The position numbers and the translations under genes were made by a program. Below, one piece after another: positions 33,642 through 45,182 of a DNA stretch of 64,000 nt (the first letter of the stretch is position 1; each line of letters opens with the position of its first letter). Below the pieces are notes generated by a model. It did not search any database, was not told where the DNA came from, and worked only from the letters and a program-made list of their open reading frames with translations. Origin of the DNA: Melieria omissa (taxonomy: Eukaryota; Arthropoda; Insecta; Diptera; Ulidiidae); contig OZ020269.1 of NCBI GenBank assembly GCA_963971225.1, positions 22,857,084 through 22,921,083 of the forward strand. Reading direction: 5' to 3'.

Positions 33642-34499
33642 GCCAAAACTGAAAATGTGTTTAAATGTTTATTTCGTATTTAATCAAAAGTGGCACTAAA
33701 ATCTCCTACAAAACTTGCACTTAGTTATTCATTAAAAATTTTTAATTAATAGATACATTAATTGGAAAAATCGAAATTCCCGAAATTCCTAAAATCTTAG
33801 TTAGTTTTCCCCCATGCCTCATGTACATCCCTAACGTCAACTCTGTGTTTAGTGTGGACAGCTGACGCATACTTCGTGCATTTTATGCATTTTATTTTAT
33901 GGTTTATTGTTGTTGTAATTATTATTGACCCACAAGTGCAGGACTAAGCCATTCCAGCCAGTTTGGCCAGGCAGTGGTGCAATAAAAGTGAGGTTAGCTA
34001 AATTCAGGTTTTTTCATTGATTTGTAGTCCCCTTCTCCCCTCACCCTTCCACTGATTTCACTGTCCTTGAGAGCATTTTTAGTTTGAAGTATGCAAATAA
34101 AATATTTCTGCTGCGCTGAGTTTGTTGTCAGTCATGTGCAGCTTGCATTGTTGGTTTATTGTTGCTATTCTTGTCAGTACAACATTAATCATCATTTTTG
34201 GTGCATTGTAGTGTCACCATTAAACGGCAATTTCATGGCAAAATTGCCATATTGAATGCACAGCCGTCATTTGACTGCAATTTTGCGGGTGTGACTTTGA
34301 TTTTGATTTTTGACTCTTGATTGCGCCGACCACATTCTGTCCAATTATTCATTCATAATGTTGACACAATGCCGCCATTGTTGTTGTCATATTACTATAG
34401 TGGTTCTTTTTGTTCTTGGTGTTTATGAGTTGGCAATTTTTGCTAAAGTTATGCAGCAATGCTGCGGAGGCACGTGAATTTGCATTTGCATTTTCTTAC
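33642..34499. other. Non-coding unique sequence
   Basis: No repeat, RNA gene or coding signature is seen before the candidate exon at 34500. Confidence 0.5.
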
Positions 34500-34552
34500 C
34501 TGAAAAATGGCGAAGTCAAAAACAATCGCACTTTGAGGGTGAGCCGCTGAAG
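34500..34552 (-). CDS. Candidate host exon, 53 bp
   Basis: On the minus strand, TTTGATTTTTTCTTTGCAG precedes the segment (a strong pyrimidine tract and AG) and GTAAGAAA follows it. Two frames are open. In the frame starting at phase 0 it reads LQRLTLKVRLFLTSPFF plus two bases, which joins in phase to the exon at 21751-21924. The alternative frame reads SAAHPQSAIVFDFAIFQ. Splice sites are good on both sides, but I cannot tell coding from untranslated exon. Confidence 0.45.
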
Positions 34553-36303
34553 CTGCAAAGAAAAAATCAAATTTATGCATTTAAGTTGGATGAATATACT
34601 TCAAGACTTTATTAAGAATTCAATACGTATTAACTGGCAGAGCAGTCAGTGCAAGTAAGATTTATTATTTAAATAAAATGAGAAACATAAAGTAGGCAAA
34701 ATTTATCGCTAAATCGCTGCCCGCAGCGGCAAATTCATCAGACGCGTGTCAGATGGTGAACAATGTGAATGCGTTGCCCGTTGTCCCGTACGGCCGACCC
34801 GCTGCGAATGGAGGGCACTGTGTCAGTTGCCGCAGTCCATTCACCAGCAACCAGCGACCACTCGAAGCGCCACGGCAAGCGCTGATTAGGTGTGTTTGGC
34901 TGTAGTGCCAAAGAAACAGTTAAAGCAGATAACAAATGTAAACAAATCGCTCGACCACACACACACGAACACACAGAGCACAGCACACCAGATGAGCTGT
35001 TAATTTCGCTGAATCGATTACACATTGCGCTGTTGCCCTGAAGCGCCGATCAGCGCCAAAAGTAGAACACACCCAATTGGAGGAACTGGAACGGGCTGTG
35101 TGCACGTCAGAGTAAACAAAAGGCCAACTGAAAAGGTGAATAGATGAAAAGGTGCGCACAGACGGCACAAACTTCTCGATAGGCAAAGCAAGTAAAAGCG
35201 TCAAAAAGGGTCATTCACACAGTTCACACTTTGGTTGAAGTGTTGGTCAATGGAAGTTATGGCAACAATGACAGCAACAACCCCAAGAAAGGCGCACAAC
35301 AATGGCCACAATGAAAGCACATTAAAAATTTAATGCAGACAAACAAAAGTATATATGTATATGAGTATACTCATATATGTATGTATACACATGTGTGTAG
35401 TATATGTACTTATGCATGTTTAAAGGGGCAACAACAGTAAGTAAGATTTATTATTTATTTAACAGGCGCAAAACTCCAACATTACTTTGTTGCTTGGCTA
35501 ATGGGCAATGAGCCACAATTGTTGCTGCTGCCGTTTTAAGTTTTGTATGTATGTCGAAATTGTTACTGACATTTGACAGCGCATGTGTCAAATTTTGACA
35601 GATTTATGCTGTGGTTAATTTGTGAAGGTGGCGTGCAGTGTTGCCGCTGTTTTAATGTTTCAGTTTTCGTTGTTTTATTTGGTTCCAGATTGTTGTGTAA
35701 TAAACGCTGAACAATAATTTAAAAGGTCCAATAACAGTTACTGTAAGTTTACTTTTTATGTGTGTAAAATGACCATAACTTCTAAAAATCTATTTGCTAA
35801 GCTTTGAGTGCAAGTGAAGATGGCTCAGCTAATACTAATCCGAGTAAAACAAATGCAGTAAGACTCAGTTGAAAGTTCTTAGTGTTGAGAGTTCTCAGTG
35901 TTAAGCTGCTTTGCTTGTCGGTTCTAGTTTGTTTGAAAACATTTTGGCTTAACAACTTTTTATAAGCAGAAAATTATCTGTAAACCACAGTTAAAGCAAC
36001 AATTGAACCAACAGTTCACATACCTTTCGAGAAAACATAAAAATTTAGAAAGTCTGATCCTATCTTCAACACATTTCTTAGAGGATTAATTTGTGCTTGA
36101 ATGTTTTTGGTTTTGGCATCAAAAACAATGCGTACAGATAAAAGCAATAAAATGTTTATACGCTTAGTATATAAAAAATGTGAAAGTGGCAAAAGAAATA
36201 AAAAGTATATATATATTTGTGTAGTAAAGAAGGAAAAGACAAAAGTCTGTGCGTATGCAAAAACAATGAATGCACTGAAAAAGCAATTGAACAACTTTCA
36301 AGG
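34553..36303. other. Non-coding unique sequence
   Basis: It contains the 20-bp palindrome TATATGAGTATACTCATATA at about 35357-35376 inside a TA/TG-rich tract, and scattered (TTG)n. The minus frames at 34738-35204 sit in GC-rich DNA and carry no motif. Confidence 0.5.
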
Positions 36304-36308
36304 CGACG

Positions 36309-36348
36309 CACAGTGTTTCGTCTAGAACAAGCTAGCTGGACAAAAACG
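36309..36348 (+). repeat. Transib left TIR, RSS-like (heptamer, 24-bp spacer, nonamer)
   Basis: CACAGTG (36309-36315) is identical to the V(D)J recombination signal heptamer. After a 24-bp spacer (36316-36339) comes ACAAAAACG (36340-36348), 8 of 9 bases matching the RSS nonamer ACAAAAACC. Confidence 0.85.
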
Positions 36349-36890
36349 ACATCTTTATTTTTTGATTTTTCTGTTATATAGTCAATATAAATATTCATAC
36401 ATTAGGATCTATGTGAAAATAACACATCGGCACCTTTTATATAGTGAGAAATATCGCCGAATATATCGGATAACCGAAAATTTTAATAATTCCTTTGCAT
36501 AGTTGGTCTGAAGTGTTTTATATAAATAAGTTCCTGTCAAAAGTCGGTGGCATTTTTCTTTATTAGGGAATCTGAGCTTAAGGGTGAGTAGTATTTTTGC
36601 AATATCTTGTATTAGCAATTAAGGTATATTTAATAGTTGTACGTGCCATGATTAAGAAGGAAAGCAATTTTTCCCCAAAATTTTTAACTTCAAAGGTGAA
36701 AAGTTAAGATGTCTCCTCATGTCACCTCTGCAATTTTTATATATATTCTTCTCATAAGTGCCTACTAAAAGATGAAACAAAAAACCATTGCGAATTTTTT
36801 GCACATCTATTTTATTTTATTTTTTATAGATATGTTTACAAGCATAACAAAATTTATGTTTTTTGAAATTTGGTTGGAACACTCAAGTGA

Positions 36891-37163
36891 AACGAGAAAC
36901 GAAGAGATAATGGAACACATTTTATCAGTGGTGACACTGATGAATTTTCATTAAATCTCTTGCAATTGCGGGATGATGAAGGTAATATTGTTTGGCAGAA
37001 TCCTCCACCGTCTTCTACCAGGTTTTGTCATCCTATAAAGTTTATTTTTTCCAAAGATTTTATTGTTTCTGAAACGAACAAAGTTTTGGAAGAGATAAGC
37101 TTTATAGTACAAAGAGCATGCTGGAAGAATTTGAAGTTTATTTCCAACATAATATGCTTCTAA
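36891..37163 (+). pseudogene. Transib transposase fragment 1
   Basis: The + frame from about 36891 reads ISGDTDEFSLNLLQLRDDEG, then NIVWQNPPPSSTRFCHPIKF. The W-x-x-P-x-x-S-x-x-x-C-x-P-x-x-x-x-F pattern matches the region of RAG1/Transib proteins in front of the catalytic core's insertion domain. It ends in a stop after a divergent tail. Downstream, in another frame (about 37115-37237), LEEFEVYFQHNMLLTMIGKV and CNALIEM continue the same family. The frame changes show it is dead. The family assignment is from recalled motifs, not a search. Confidence 0.6.
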
Positions 37164-37229
37164 CCATGATTGGGAAAGTTTGTAATGCTTTGATCGAAAT
37201 GTCTTCTACTCGAAGTAAATCCAAAAATA

Positions 37230-37388
37230 ATGAATGACGAGACACAGGAGCTTGTACCCAACCGAGAAAATCTGGGTTTTGGTTTATCCACACTGCAGGC
37301 TTGGATTAGGTGTTTTGAATGTCTGCTTCACATTAGCTACCGTCTTTATATAAAAAAGTGGCAGCTTGAGGACGTTGATGCCTACTAG
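37230..37388 (+). pseudogene. Transib transposase fragment 2 (52 codons)
   Basis: A short open frame reads NLGFGLSTLQAWIRCFECLL and then HISYRLYIKKWQ. In RAG1-like proteins a helix of this type (first-aid motif: L-x-x-L-x-x-W-I-R-x-x-E-x-x-L-H-x-x-Y-R, then a basic KKWQ) follows the central zinc-binding part. It lies about 20 bases after fragment 1's last recognisable piece, in the expected order. A stop follows directly. Confidence 0.6.
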
Positions 37389-38121
37389 TGTTAATGAACC
37401 AATTGGTACCCCTGCTGTATCTAGTTTTCATGGTTCTGTGACTCATAGTAATGACTAATTGATAAATGATTCATCCGATAACAGTGATGATAATGTCTGA
37501 GAGAATTATGAAAACTGTCCGTAGGTAATAAACTGACAAGAACTTTCTGTTGTGCTAAGACTAGATGTTAAAAAGTTTAATCTAAAACTGCTTGAACTTT
37601 ACTTTTAGCGTTTTATTCACATCAATTTGCTCTGGATAACAAGCAGCTTTTGCCTTTGTAATACTATTATTTGCCGGAAATACCTTATGACCAGTTTGGA
37701 CCCCACTTCCGAGTCCTTTTGAATGCATGACTAGTCGATTGGCTATCTACATAGTATACTAAAGCTTCTTCACTACTCAAACATCTAGCACTTTGCTTCA
37801 AATTTTTTTTCGTTCAGAGATTCTTGAGTTTCACTTTTCGCAGTTTTGATAACACTTGCTGAATTTCTCCAGTGGACAACCGTACAGATATCTACGCAGC
37901 ATAAATCAACTTATCAGTATATCTGGTATGTTTTAGGTCATCTATTTTTCTCCGTTTAGTCCTCAGACTGGAACTATTAAATTCCTTAATATATATATGC
38001 ATATATATGTATATGTACATACATTCCTATATGTATATAGTTATCAAAAAACCATATAAAACTAAAAAAATATATGTATCTGAAATAAAAAGCCGCATAT
38101 AAAACGAAAAATCCTGAAAAA

Positions 38122-38161
38122 TATTTTTGTCCAGCTAGCTTGTTCTACACGAAACACTGTG
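38122..38161 (-). repeat. Transib right TIR, RSS-like
   Basis: On the minus strand it reads CACAGTG, a 24-bp spacer that differs from the left spacer at one position, then ACAAAAATA (7 of 9 nonamer bases). The spacer length is the same as on the left. Confidence 0.85.
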
Positions 38162-38499
38162 CGACGTGACAAAACATTTTGAATTATATTCAGCAGATAG
38201 GAATTGAAACAGAACGTTGAAAACCCTTGATGGAGGCACAATAAATTTTGTTTGAGGTCGTAGGGTACTGATCCCCTAATAAATTCAATTGAAAACAATA
38301 GTAAAGCATTTTTTTTTATTTTTTGGGTTAAATTTTTTAATCGCAGTGCACTTATTTCCACATAAAACGAATACAAATCAATTATTAAGTATTTTTAGGT
38401 ATTCTCTCAAAATTCACAAGTTTTGTGGTTAAAGTTTTTTGGAAACTGTAAACTGGATTGTTTTATTGCTTAAATGCGAAGAATTTTGCTCATGATTAT

Positions 38500-39990
38500 C
38501 AAAAATAAAAGACTACAGAGGTTTAGGCAATGAACGAGTAAAGAACTGAAGTGATCTTTGAATTGTAGCACTCAGGATCGAGTAAGCAAAGCGTACTGAT
38601 ACTTCGCTTTTAAGACAAAAAGATCATTGATACTATAGATATTATTAGGTTCTATAAACTAAAGAGCACGAACTTGCCAACATTAGAAGGCTACACGATA
38701 TGGCACTGAACCAGTTGGTAGCTTAAGGGGCCCGAACACGTAAACTGCGATTTTTCATATGTTTTTTATTTTATTTATTAAAAAAAAACGGACGTTCCGA
38801 TTTACATGAAACTTTACACATATGTTAATAAATGTTTAGATTACCTTTTTTACTACCTTTTTTAATTCGATTTGCCCCTTTCAAAACTTAAAACGCGATT
38901 ATCTCGAAACCATGTTTTTTGACCGCGTTGACAGCATAACTGAAAAAGTTTTTATCCGATGGACCTGATTCAAATTGCATTCTATTCGGGAATAGTGTCG
39001 CTTCTGCTCGACGTAGCCGTTTTTCGATATATGCCAAACTTTTTTTTTTATAAATAATTTAGTGCAAAATTTTACGCGAAAAAAAAAACTTTTTCTTCAA
39101 ACAGCCGCCATTTTTTTTCTAATCAATATTTTTAAAATCCCCTACGTCAAACAGTAGCCAGTAATGTATATTTCAAGAATCTTTTTTGTTTTTTGCTCTA
39201 GGAGGCTCCGTTATGCTGATTTGCTGTCAACGCGACAAGGGTCATTTTAAAAAGACGACATTTTGGATCAGCTACAGAATACAAACATGGCCGCCAAAAA
39301 AAAAATTGTTTTCGATAATCTAAACATTTATTAACATATGTGTAAAGTTTCATGTAAATCGGAACGTCCGTTTTTTTTTAATAAAATAAAAAACATGAAA
39401 AATCGCAGTTTACAGTGTTCGGGCCCCTTAATTGATCTTTAAACTGTAGCACTCAGAATCAAGAACACGTCTTTGTCTTCGTACTCGAACTTTCGTTTTT
39501 AAGAACAGGTGATCGTTGAAATTGAATTGATCATGAAATTGAAAGAATCTTGTTCAGTATTATCAAAAATTAAAGACTACAGTAGTTCAGGCGATGAACA
39601 ACAAGTGAAGAATTTGAGTGATCTTTGAATTGTAGCACTGAGGATTGAGAAATCAAAGCATACTGAATCTTCGCTTTTAAAACAAAGTGATCATGGACAC
39701 TATAGAAGAGACGAATAAGAGAACTGGCTTATCAACATTGGAAGGCTACAGTGTTTCAGGCGATCTGGCACTCAACAAGTTGAGAGCTAAGAAAACTAAG
39801 AACTAAGAAGGCAAGACAGATAACCATTCGCTTTAACGATCGCTTTATCGTGTTAAGGATTATCAAAAATGTAAAACTTCATTGGTTCAGGCGATGAAGA
39901 AGAGGTAAGGAACTGAATTGATCTTTAAATTGAATTTTCTTAGGATCGAGAAAACTGAACAAGAGCAGTTAAACTAGTTAAAGACCATTG
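38500..39990. repeat. Degenerate repeat array, interrupted by a TTAA MITE
   Basis: The block GATCTTTGAATTGTAGCACTCAGGATCGAG...CTTCGCTTTTAAGACAAA...GATCATTGATACTATAG recurs at about 38550, 39435, 39610 and, degraded, 39918. Removal of the MITE at 38727-39427 leaves about 170-bp spacing between copies. ATTATCAAAAAT.AAAGACTACAG.GGTTCAGGCGATGAA is a second shared block. The units are old and non-coding. Confidence 0.6.
38723..39431. mobile_element. TTAA-flanked MITE with about 120-bp inverted repeats
   Basis: TTAA at 38723-38726 and 39428-39431 bounds a 701-bp element. The ends GGGGCCCGAACAC-GTAAACTGCGATTTTTCAT are inverted at both sides, and the inverted repeat extends about 120 bp (38727-38850 against 39305-39427) with small indels, including CGGACGTTCCGATTTACATGAAAC. 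The interior of about 450 bp has no open frame. TTAA duplication suggests mobilisation by a piggyBac-type transposase. The GGGG start is less usual. Confidence 0.85.
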
Positions 39991-40053
39991 ACATTTGAAT
40001 ATCAGATTTCACAAATTGAAGGGGATTCGCTCAGGAATGTCGAAACTGAAAGG

Positions 40054-40374
40054 CTGCAGTATAGTGTCCGACCGAAATCACGTTTTTGGGCCGAAACCGA
40101 GTTTCGGTTTTTTTTATTAATATTCGGCCGAAACCGAAACTTTCTAGTTGAAATCAAAATCACCATTTTCCAACAAAAGAAATTGACTTTAAGTAAATAA
40201 AGAACAAACAAACAAACATAACATAAATAAATACTTATTATAAAAACAATTAATTAATTTTTTTGAAACATAAACATAAAAAAATCAATTGTTGGTCAAA
40301 ACTGAAACCGAAACCGAAACCACTTATTTGGGCCGAAATCGAAACCGAATATTCGGTCGGACACTACTGCAGTG
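40054..40374. mobile_element. hAT-like MITE, 305 bp
   Basis: An 8-bp near-identical duplication (CTGCAGTA at 40054-40061, CTGCAGTG at 40367-40374) flanks TAGTGTCCGACCGAA and its exact inverted copy TTCGGTCGGACACTA. An 8-bp duplication with TAGNG-type ends is the hAT signature. Inside each end are repeated CCGAAACCGAAA motifs in inverted orientation (40088-40140 and 40303-40350), possible subterminal transposase sites. It has no coding capacity. Confidence 0.85.
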
Positions 40375-42655
40375 TTTCAGCCGATGGCCGTCAACAGGTT
40401 AAGGAATCGTTTAAGAAGACGAAACAGAGCGACAAACTAGCCTAAACATCTCTGGATGCGTTCACATCGAGATTTGGGCGTTTAAAAACTTATCTTTTCA
40501 ATTACTTGTTTTTGACTGATGATGAAATGATGATGAATGAAATGCAAACAATATTAATATTTGTAGATAAATATTACAAGCATCGTCAGTAACACTGATT
40601 AATAGCAAAATATCAAAATTGATATCGGTTCTAGGTTAACTAGAATCCACAGGTCCGCAAAAAACCCGCAAAAAATTTTTGAAATCCAATTCAAGTTTTT
40701 TTTTCCAATTTCTCTCAACTTGTTTCACACTGTCGATCGTAGTGTTTAAACTACTTTTTGGTACAATTTTGACTTGATTGGTTTTACAACAACTTACGGC
40801 TTCGTTTGAGGGGAAAATGTTTGTCGCAAGAGACCAAAATTAGAAAGAACGAACTTGTGGTTTCTTCACCATGCGCAGCGCAACGACTCACAAATCTCAT
40901 CTTTTTGACAAAAAAAATGTTCATAGCTACTTTTCGCAAGCTCCGTATTCAGTCGACATGTTTCATTGTGACTTTTTCCTATTCCCACGACTCAAGTAGC
41001 CACTTTGCCGAAAGCGTTTTGAGACGATTCAGGCAATAAAGGAGAATTCGCTAAAGAAGCTAAAGACGATTTCAAAATCAGTCTATGAACAGTTCCCCTT
41101 AAGATTGGGGGAAGCTTTGAAATATGTGTACTGCTTGCAATGAAGATAACTTCGAAGGAAATAGAATGAATAATTGAATAGTTTTCATTTTATTTAAGAT
41201 TTCCGCATATCTACTTTTTGAACAAAAGATTATCCCTCACAATTTATTGTTCTCTCTTCCCTTCACAACAACATCAATGCATTATGTGGCAACACCGTTT
41301 CATTGATCTATTTCCACTCTTTAATGAAAGCGAGACGAAATTGTACATCAAGTGGCCACTATACACTTTCTGCTCACTTTCATTTGTTCAATCAAAATCG
41401 AATCAAATCAAATCAAATCAAATCAAATCGAGCCGCACAACAACTACAAACAACAATACATTTTTGTTGGCAATTATTAAAATGCGCCACTGCTACATTT
41501 TTTGCCGCACCAAACACAAATTTTACGCACAATTTCGCTGCACACCGAAAAAAAAATTATCTAAATTGCTTTACACATTCATACAACAAAAGTTTTGGAA
41601 AATATTTACCCAGTAAACTGAACAATTGAAAGTAAACGCAGTGAACGCAATTAAGTTGGCATTTGGCACACGCCTCGTCAGCTGTCGAACACGTCGCTTT
41701 CCATTGAACACACATTTTCTGTAAACAATTTTCGAGGCGTTGCTTCGCCTTCGGGCGGCTGTTCAGGCTTCGATGGCATTTTATGTTTTTATACAATTTT
41801 TTGTTTTGTTTATTTTTGCTTTAATTTTGTTACTTTGACTTTAAAGCACCTACACACATATGCAATGCAACGCACACATTTTGTTGGTGGATTTTTTAAT
41901 TAGTAGACAGCAACACTCCCCTGGCAATGGGTTCATTTGCATACGCCGGCTGTCGCTGTTGCTGTCGTTGTGGCGTGGCGCGTAGGTCTTAACTACTACG
42001 GTTTTTTGTTTTTTTTTAATTTTTTCTTACTTTGCTGCGTACTTTTTGGTACAAACCATAGAAAAAACCAAACGTGGTCATGTTTGCTTGCGCCCTGCCT
42101 TCGCCTTGCGCTGCCAATGTTTGTGCATCGCTCGTTCGTGTTTGCGTTTTTAGCCTAATTTAACCCGGTTTGCAATTAATTTGGTTTTGATTAAATTTTG
42201 ATGACTTGATTTCACCGCGGCTGGGCTTGTGTTGCAGTGATCTCCAGGTGAAATTTTGCCTGCGGTTTGAAATATGTTCGTTAATTAGATTTTGGGTGCA
42301 AGTACTCGCCAGACGTTGGTGTCATGTGCTGTCGACAAGTCGGTTAGGGAAAATTGAACATGAACAATTAGACAGCAACTTTTAATAGTAGTTTTAGGTG
42401 ATTTTAACAAAAATCAACAATGTTTGATATGAAAGTTTGTTTTATTGAAATGAAAATGCCAAACAATGAATGGGCAGTAGGGGAATAAGTAATTAAACAG
42501 ATTAGCAGATTAGCCAGAGAACATTTTACAATTCATGATCTCATTTCATGATCTCATACTCAAATATTGTGCCTATTTGAATATACAAAAGCTTCTAGAT
42601 TAGTTTTAGTTCTCTAGTTTTTAAAGAATGACAGCAATAATGATGACAGACTCAC
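40375..42655. other. Non-coding unique sequence
   Basis: Includes a short (AATCA)n run at 41400-41428 and AT-rich filler. Open frames at 41218-41629 and 41937-42158 lack domains. Confidence 0.5.
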
Positions 42656-42721
42656 AGCGAAAGATAGCATTAGCCAATAGGCGCAAGAAGCAAACTCGTT
42701 GTGATGCCATATATCTTTTTC
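42656..42721 (-). CDS. Weak candidate exon, 66 bp, phase 0-0
   Basis: On the minus strand, GTTTTCAG precedes and GTGAGT follows. The 22-codon frame (EKDIWHHNEFASCAYWLMLS and two more) is open and starts and ends in phase 0, so it could sit between the exons at 57608-57663 and 34500-34552. The pyrimidine tract is short, so confidence is low. Confidence 0.2.
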
Positions 42722-44050
42722 CTGAAAACTTTCACACAGCTTTCTGTTACTTTTTCAAGTTATTTGGACGATGATATCAACTTAAGCAAATTTGAACATT
42801 TATGTAATTAAGATATCTCTGCAAAAAAAATTCTCCTATATTTTATATATTAAAATAAAAAAGTATAATTTGTTTTTTTATATTTTTTTTTGTAGCTGAA
42901 GCCACCAACTTTTAGTTAAATTTTAACACAATACTCTAACATTTAGCCATTTCAGATCTTTTTCTAATTTATTCTTTCAAAAAATATATATTTACAAAAT
43001 TCAAACCTACATTCCAACCATTGTGAATAAGTTGCAATATGCAACAAGTACAACATGTCAGTTGCCTAACTCTCATCGCATCGCTACCGCAGCAAACAAA
43101 AATCCAGCTACGTCCCCGAGGACTTTACCCCTATGGCGTGTCGCAGTGTCGCAAAAACAAAACACAACACAACAAAACACACTTTACACACTTTACAGCT
43201 TCAGCGCATTTGACAGATTGCACTAAGCGTTGCAACAATGCACTGTCGACGCATTCCCCAGAAACCCATAAAAGTAAAAATATGCAAAAGGCGCACAATA
43301 ACCACTCCGCGTTCCTCCCTCCATCCCCTCCCAATAAAAAAAATAATACAAATAAATACCCAAACAAACACTCCTAGTGCCGTTATTTGAAACTTCTTCA
43401 GCGCAATTTTCAACCCAAACAGAGAAACAAACACACACACACACATATATAAAATAAACACACACATACACATTTGTTTATATGAAAACAATGCCATCAT
43501 TTGTGCCGTGTTGCATGCGTCGTGTACCGTCGACACCGTTGGGATTTCTGCGGCACTCTTTTTAGCCATTGCAATGCGGCCAATTGTGCCATGTGGCAGT
43601 CGCCGTTTCGGTATTTATATATATTTTCTGTGTACAATATTTATGTGTGTTGGTGCAAATGTCAGTTTGTGGCTGCTTTGCTGTTTGAAAATGTTTCCCA
43701 TTCCTCTCCTCTCCCCTCCTTGTTGCTACCTCTTTTTTGTTTTTATTGCTGTCGCTGTTGCAGGTTGTAATGTTGCGGCATTACATCACACAATAAATTT
43801 ATGTCATTTCGAAATTACGCATAGTTGCACATTTTTCCGCCAAGTATTTAGAACGCAGTGTGTCCTTGATAAATGTGTGATAGAATTTGCGTTATAGAAG
43901 TGGCGCTTGTAAATGTTCAGTAGGAACAGAATGTCTCAAGTTCCTTTTATTTTGATTGAAAGCGAGGCTTTGTAGCTTCGAATATGTTTTCAATATATTA
44001 GAAGGATCATTAGTTCATTAAATGATCCAAGGGGAACTTTATACCTTAAC
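42722..44050. other. Non-coding unique sequence
   Basis: CA-rich patches occur at 43431-43475, with several overlapping short frames on both strands around 43023-43897. Nothing is recognised. Confidence 0.5.
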
Positions 44051-44059
44051 AGAAGTCCG

Positions 44060-44998
44060 TCAATAAGACTAAGGCATCTTCTCTTCAGCACATTCAACTG
44101 ATTTTGTCTAATTGGAGACTTCTAAAACTAGCAGAGATGATGTACTGAAGCCATCATCATCTGAACTGATCATGTTTGAACCTTCAGTAACTAATAGAGA
44201 TGAACACTTCAGCTATCAACTGATTATGTTTAGACCTCCTGTATGTAGCTGAAACAAGCAGAGCTGAACAATTCAGCTATCAGTTGATCATCTTGGAACT
44301 TCCAATAATTAACTGGAACCTTCTAGCAGGAATCAACGGAGATGAATAACTCATCTATCAACTGATCATGTTTTATCCTTCATTAACCAACTGGAACCTC
44401 TTGCAACTAACTGAATCTTCCTGAAACTAACCGAGATTAACAATTTAGCTATCAACTGATCACGTTTGATCTTTCAGCAACTAAGTGGAACCATCTAAAA
44501 CTGGCAGAGATGAATATTTCAGCCATCAGCTGATCGTGTTTGAATTTCCTGTAACAAACTTGAACCTTCTAACTGGAATTCGCGGAGATAAACAATTCAG
44601 CCATCAGTTGATCACGTTCGATCCTTCAGTAACTAACTGGAACCTTCTAAAACTAGAGGATATGAATTGTTCCGCCATCAGCTGATCATGTTTGAACCTC
44701 CTATAACTAACCTTCGGAATGGAATGGAACCTTCGAAAACTAGCGGAGATAAACTGGAACCTTCTAGCAAGAACCAGTGGAAATAAACAACTCACCCATC
44801 AGTTGACCTTCTCTTATCTTTTAGTAACTAACAGGAATCTTGGAGCAGAAACCAGCGGAAATAAAAGTTCATCTATCAGCTGATATTTGAAGTTTCAGTA
44901 ACCAACTGAAATCTTCTGAAACGAGCAAAGATGAACAACTCAGCCATCAGTTGATCATGCTTGATTCTTCAGCAACTAACAGGAACCTTCTAACAGGT
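44060..44998. repeat. Degenerate tandem array, about 75-95 bp period
   Basis: The block CAGCTATCAACTGATCATGTTTGAACCTTCAGTAACTAACTGGAACCTTCTAAAACTAGCAGAGATGAACAA recurs at least ten times. The CTGATCATGTTT anchor sits at about 44165, 44220, 44283, 44361, 44455, 44530, 44607, 44682, 44802, 44880 and 44952. Copies differ by many substitutions. A MITE abuts its right end. Confidence 0.85.
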
Positions 44999-45182
44999 TA
45001 TATCTCGAAAAGTACACATGGAATTTGGCTTAATTTTCACAAAAAAAATTTTAAATATATATAAAATATTCCACGATCAAAAAATAAAAATCACCAAAGC
45101 AAATGTTTACAAAACACCTAAAGAAAATACAGATATTTAAAAAGGAAAAAACGTTAAAATTACCGCAATGGTCTTTCTAGTG
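44998..45182. mobile_element. Truncated copy of the CACTAGAAAG MITE
   Basis: It shares TATATCTCGAAAAGTACACAT, an A-rich middle and TACCGCAATGGTCTTTCTAGTG with the complete copy at 48878-49069, but the left TIR is missing at the border with the tandem array. TTAG follows the right end. Confidence 0.7.

Larger units (their letters stand above)
36304..38166 (+). mobile_element. Transib (RAG1-like) DNA transposon, 1853 bp, complete ends
   Basis: The 5-bp target duplication CGACG flanks the element (36304-36308 and 38162-38166). It fits the GC-rich 5-bp CGNCG preference known for Transib. The 38-bp inverted ends start CACAGTG. The left end runs 36309-36348 and the right end 38122-38161 in reverse, with 23 of 24 positions identical in the stretch after CACAGTG. 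Inside are two decayed + coding fragments of the RAG1-like transposase family (36891-37163 and 37230-37388). The N-terminal half and the catalytic DDE motifs were not found, so it is a non-autonomous relic. Confidence 0.8.
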
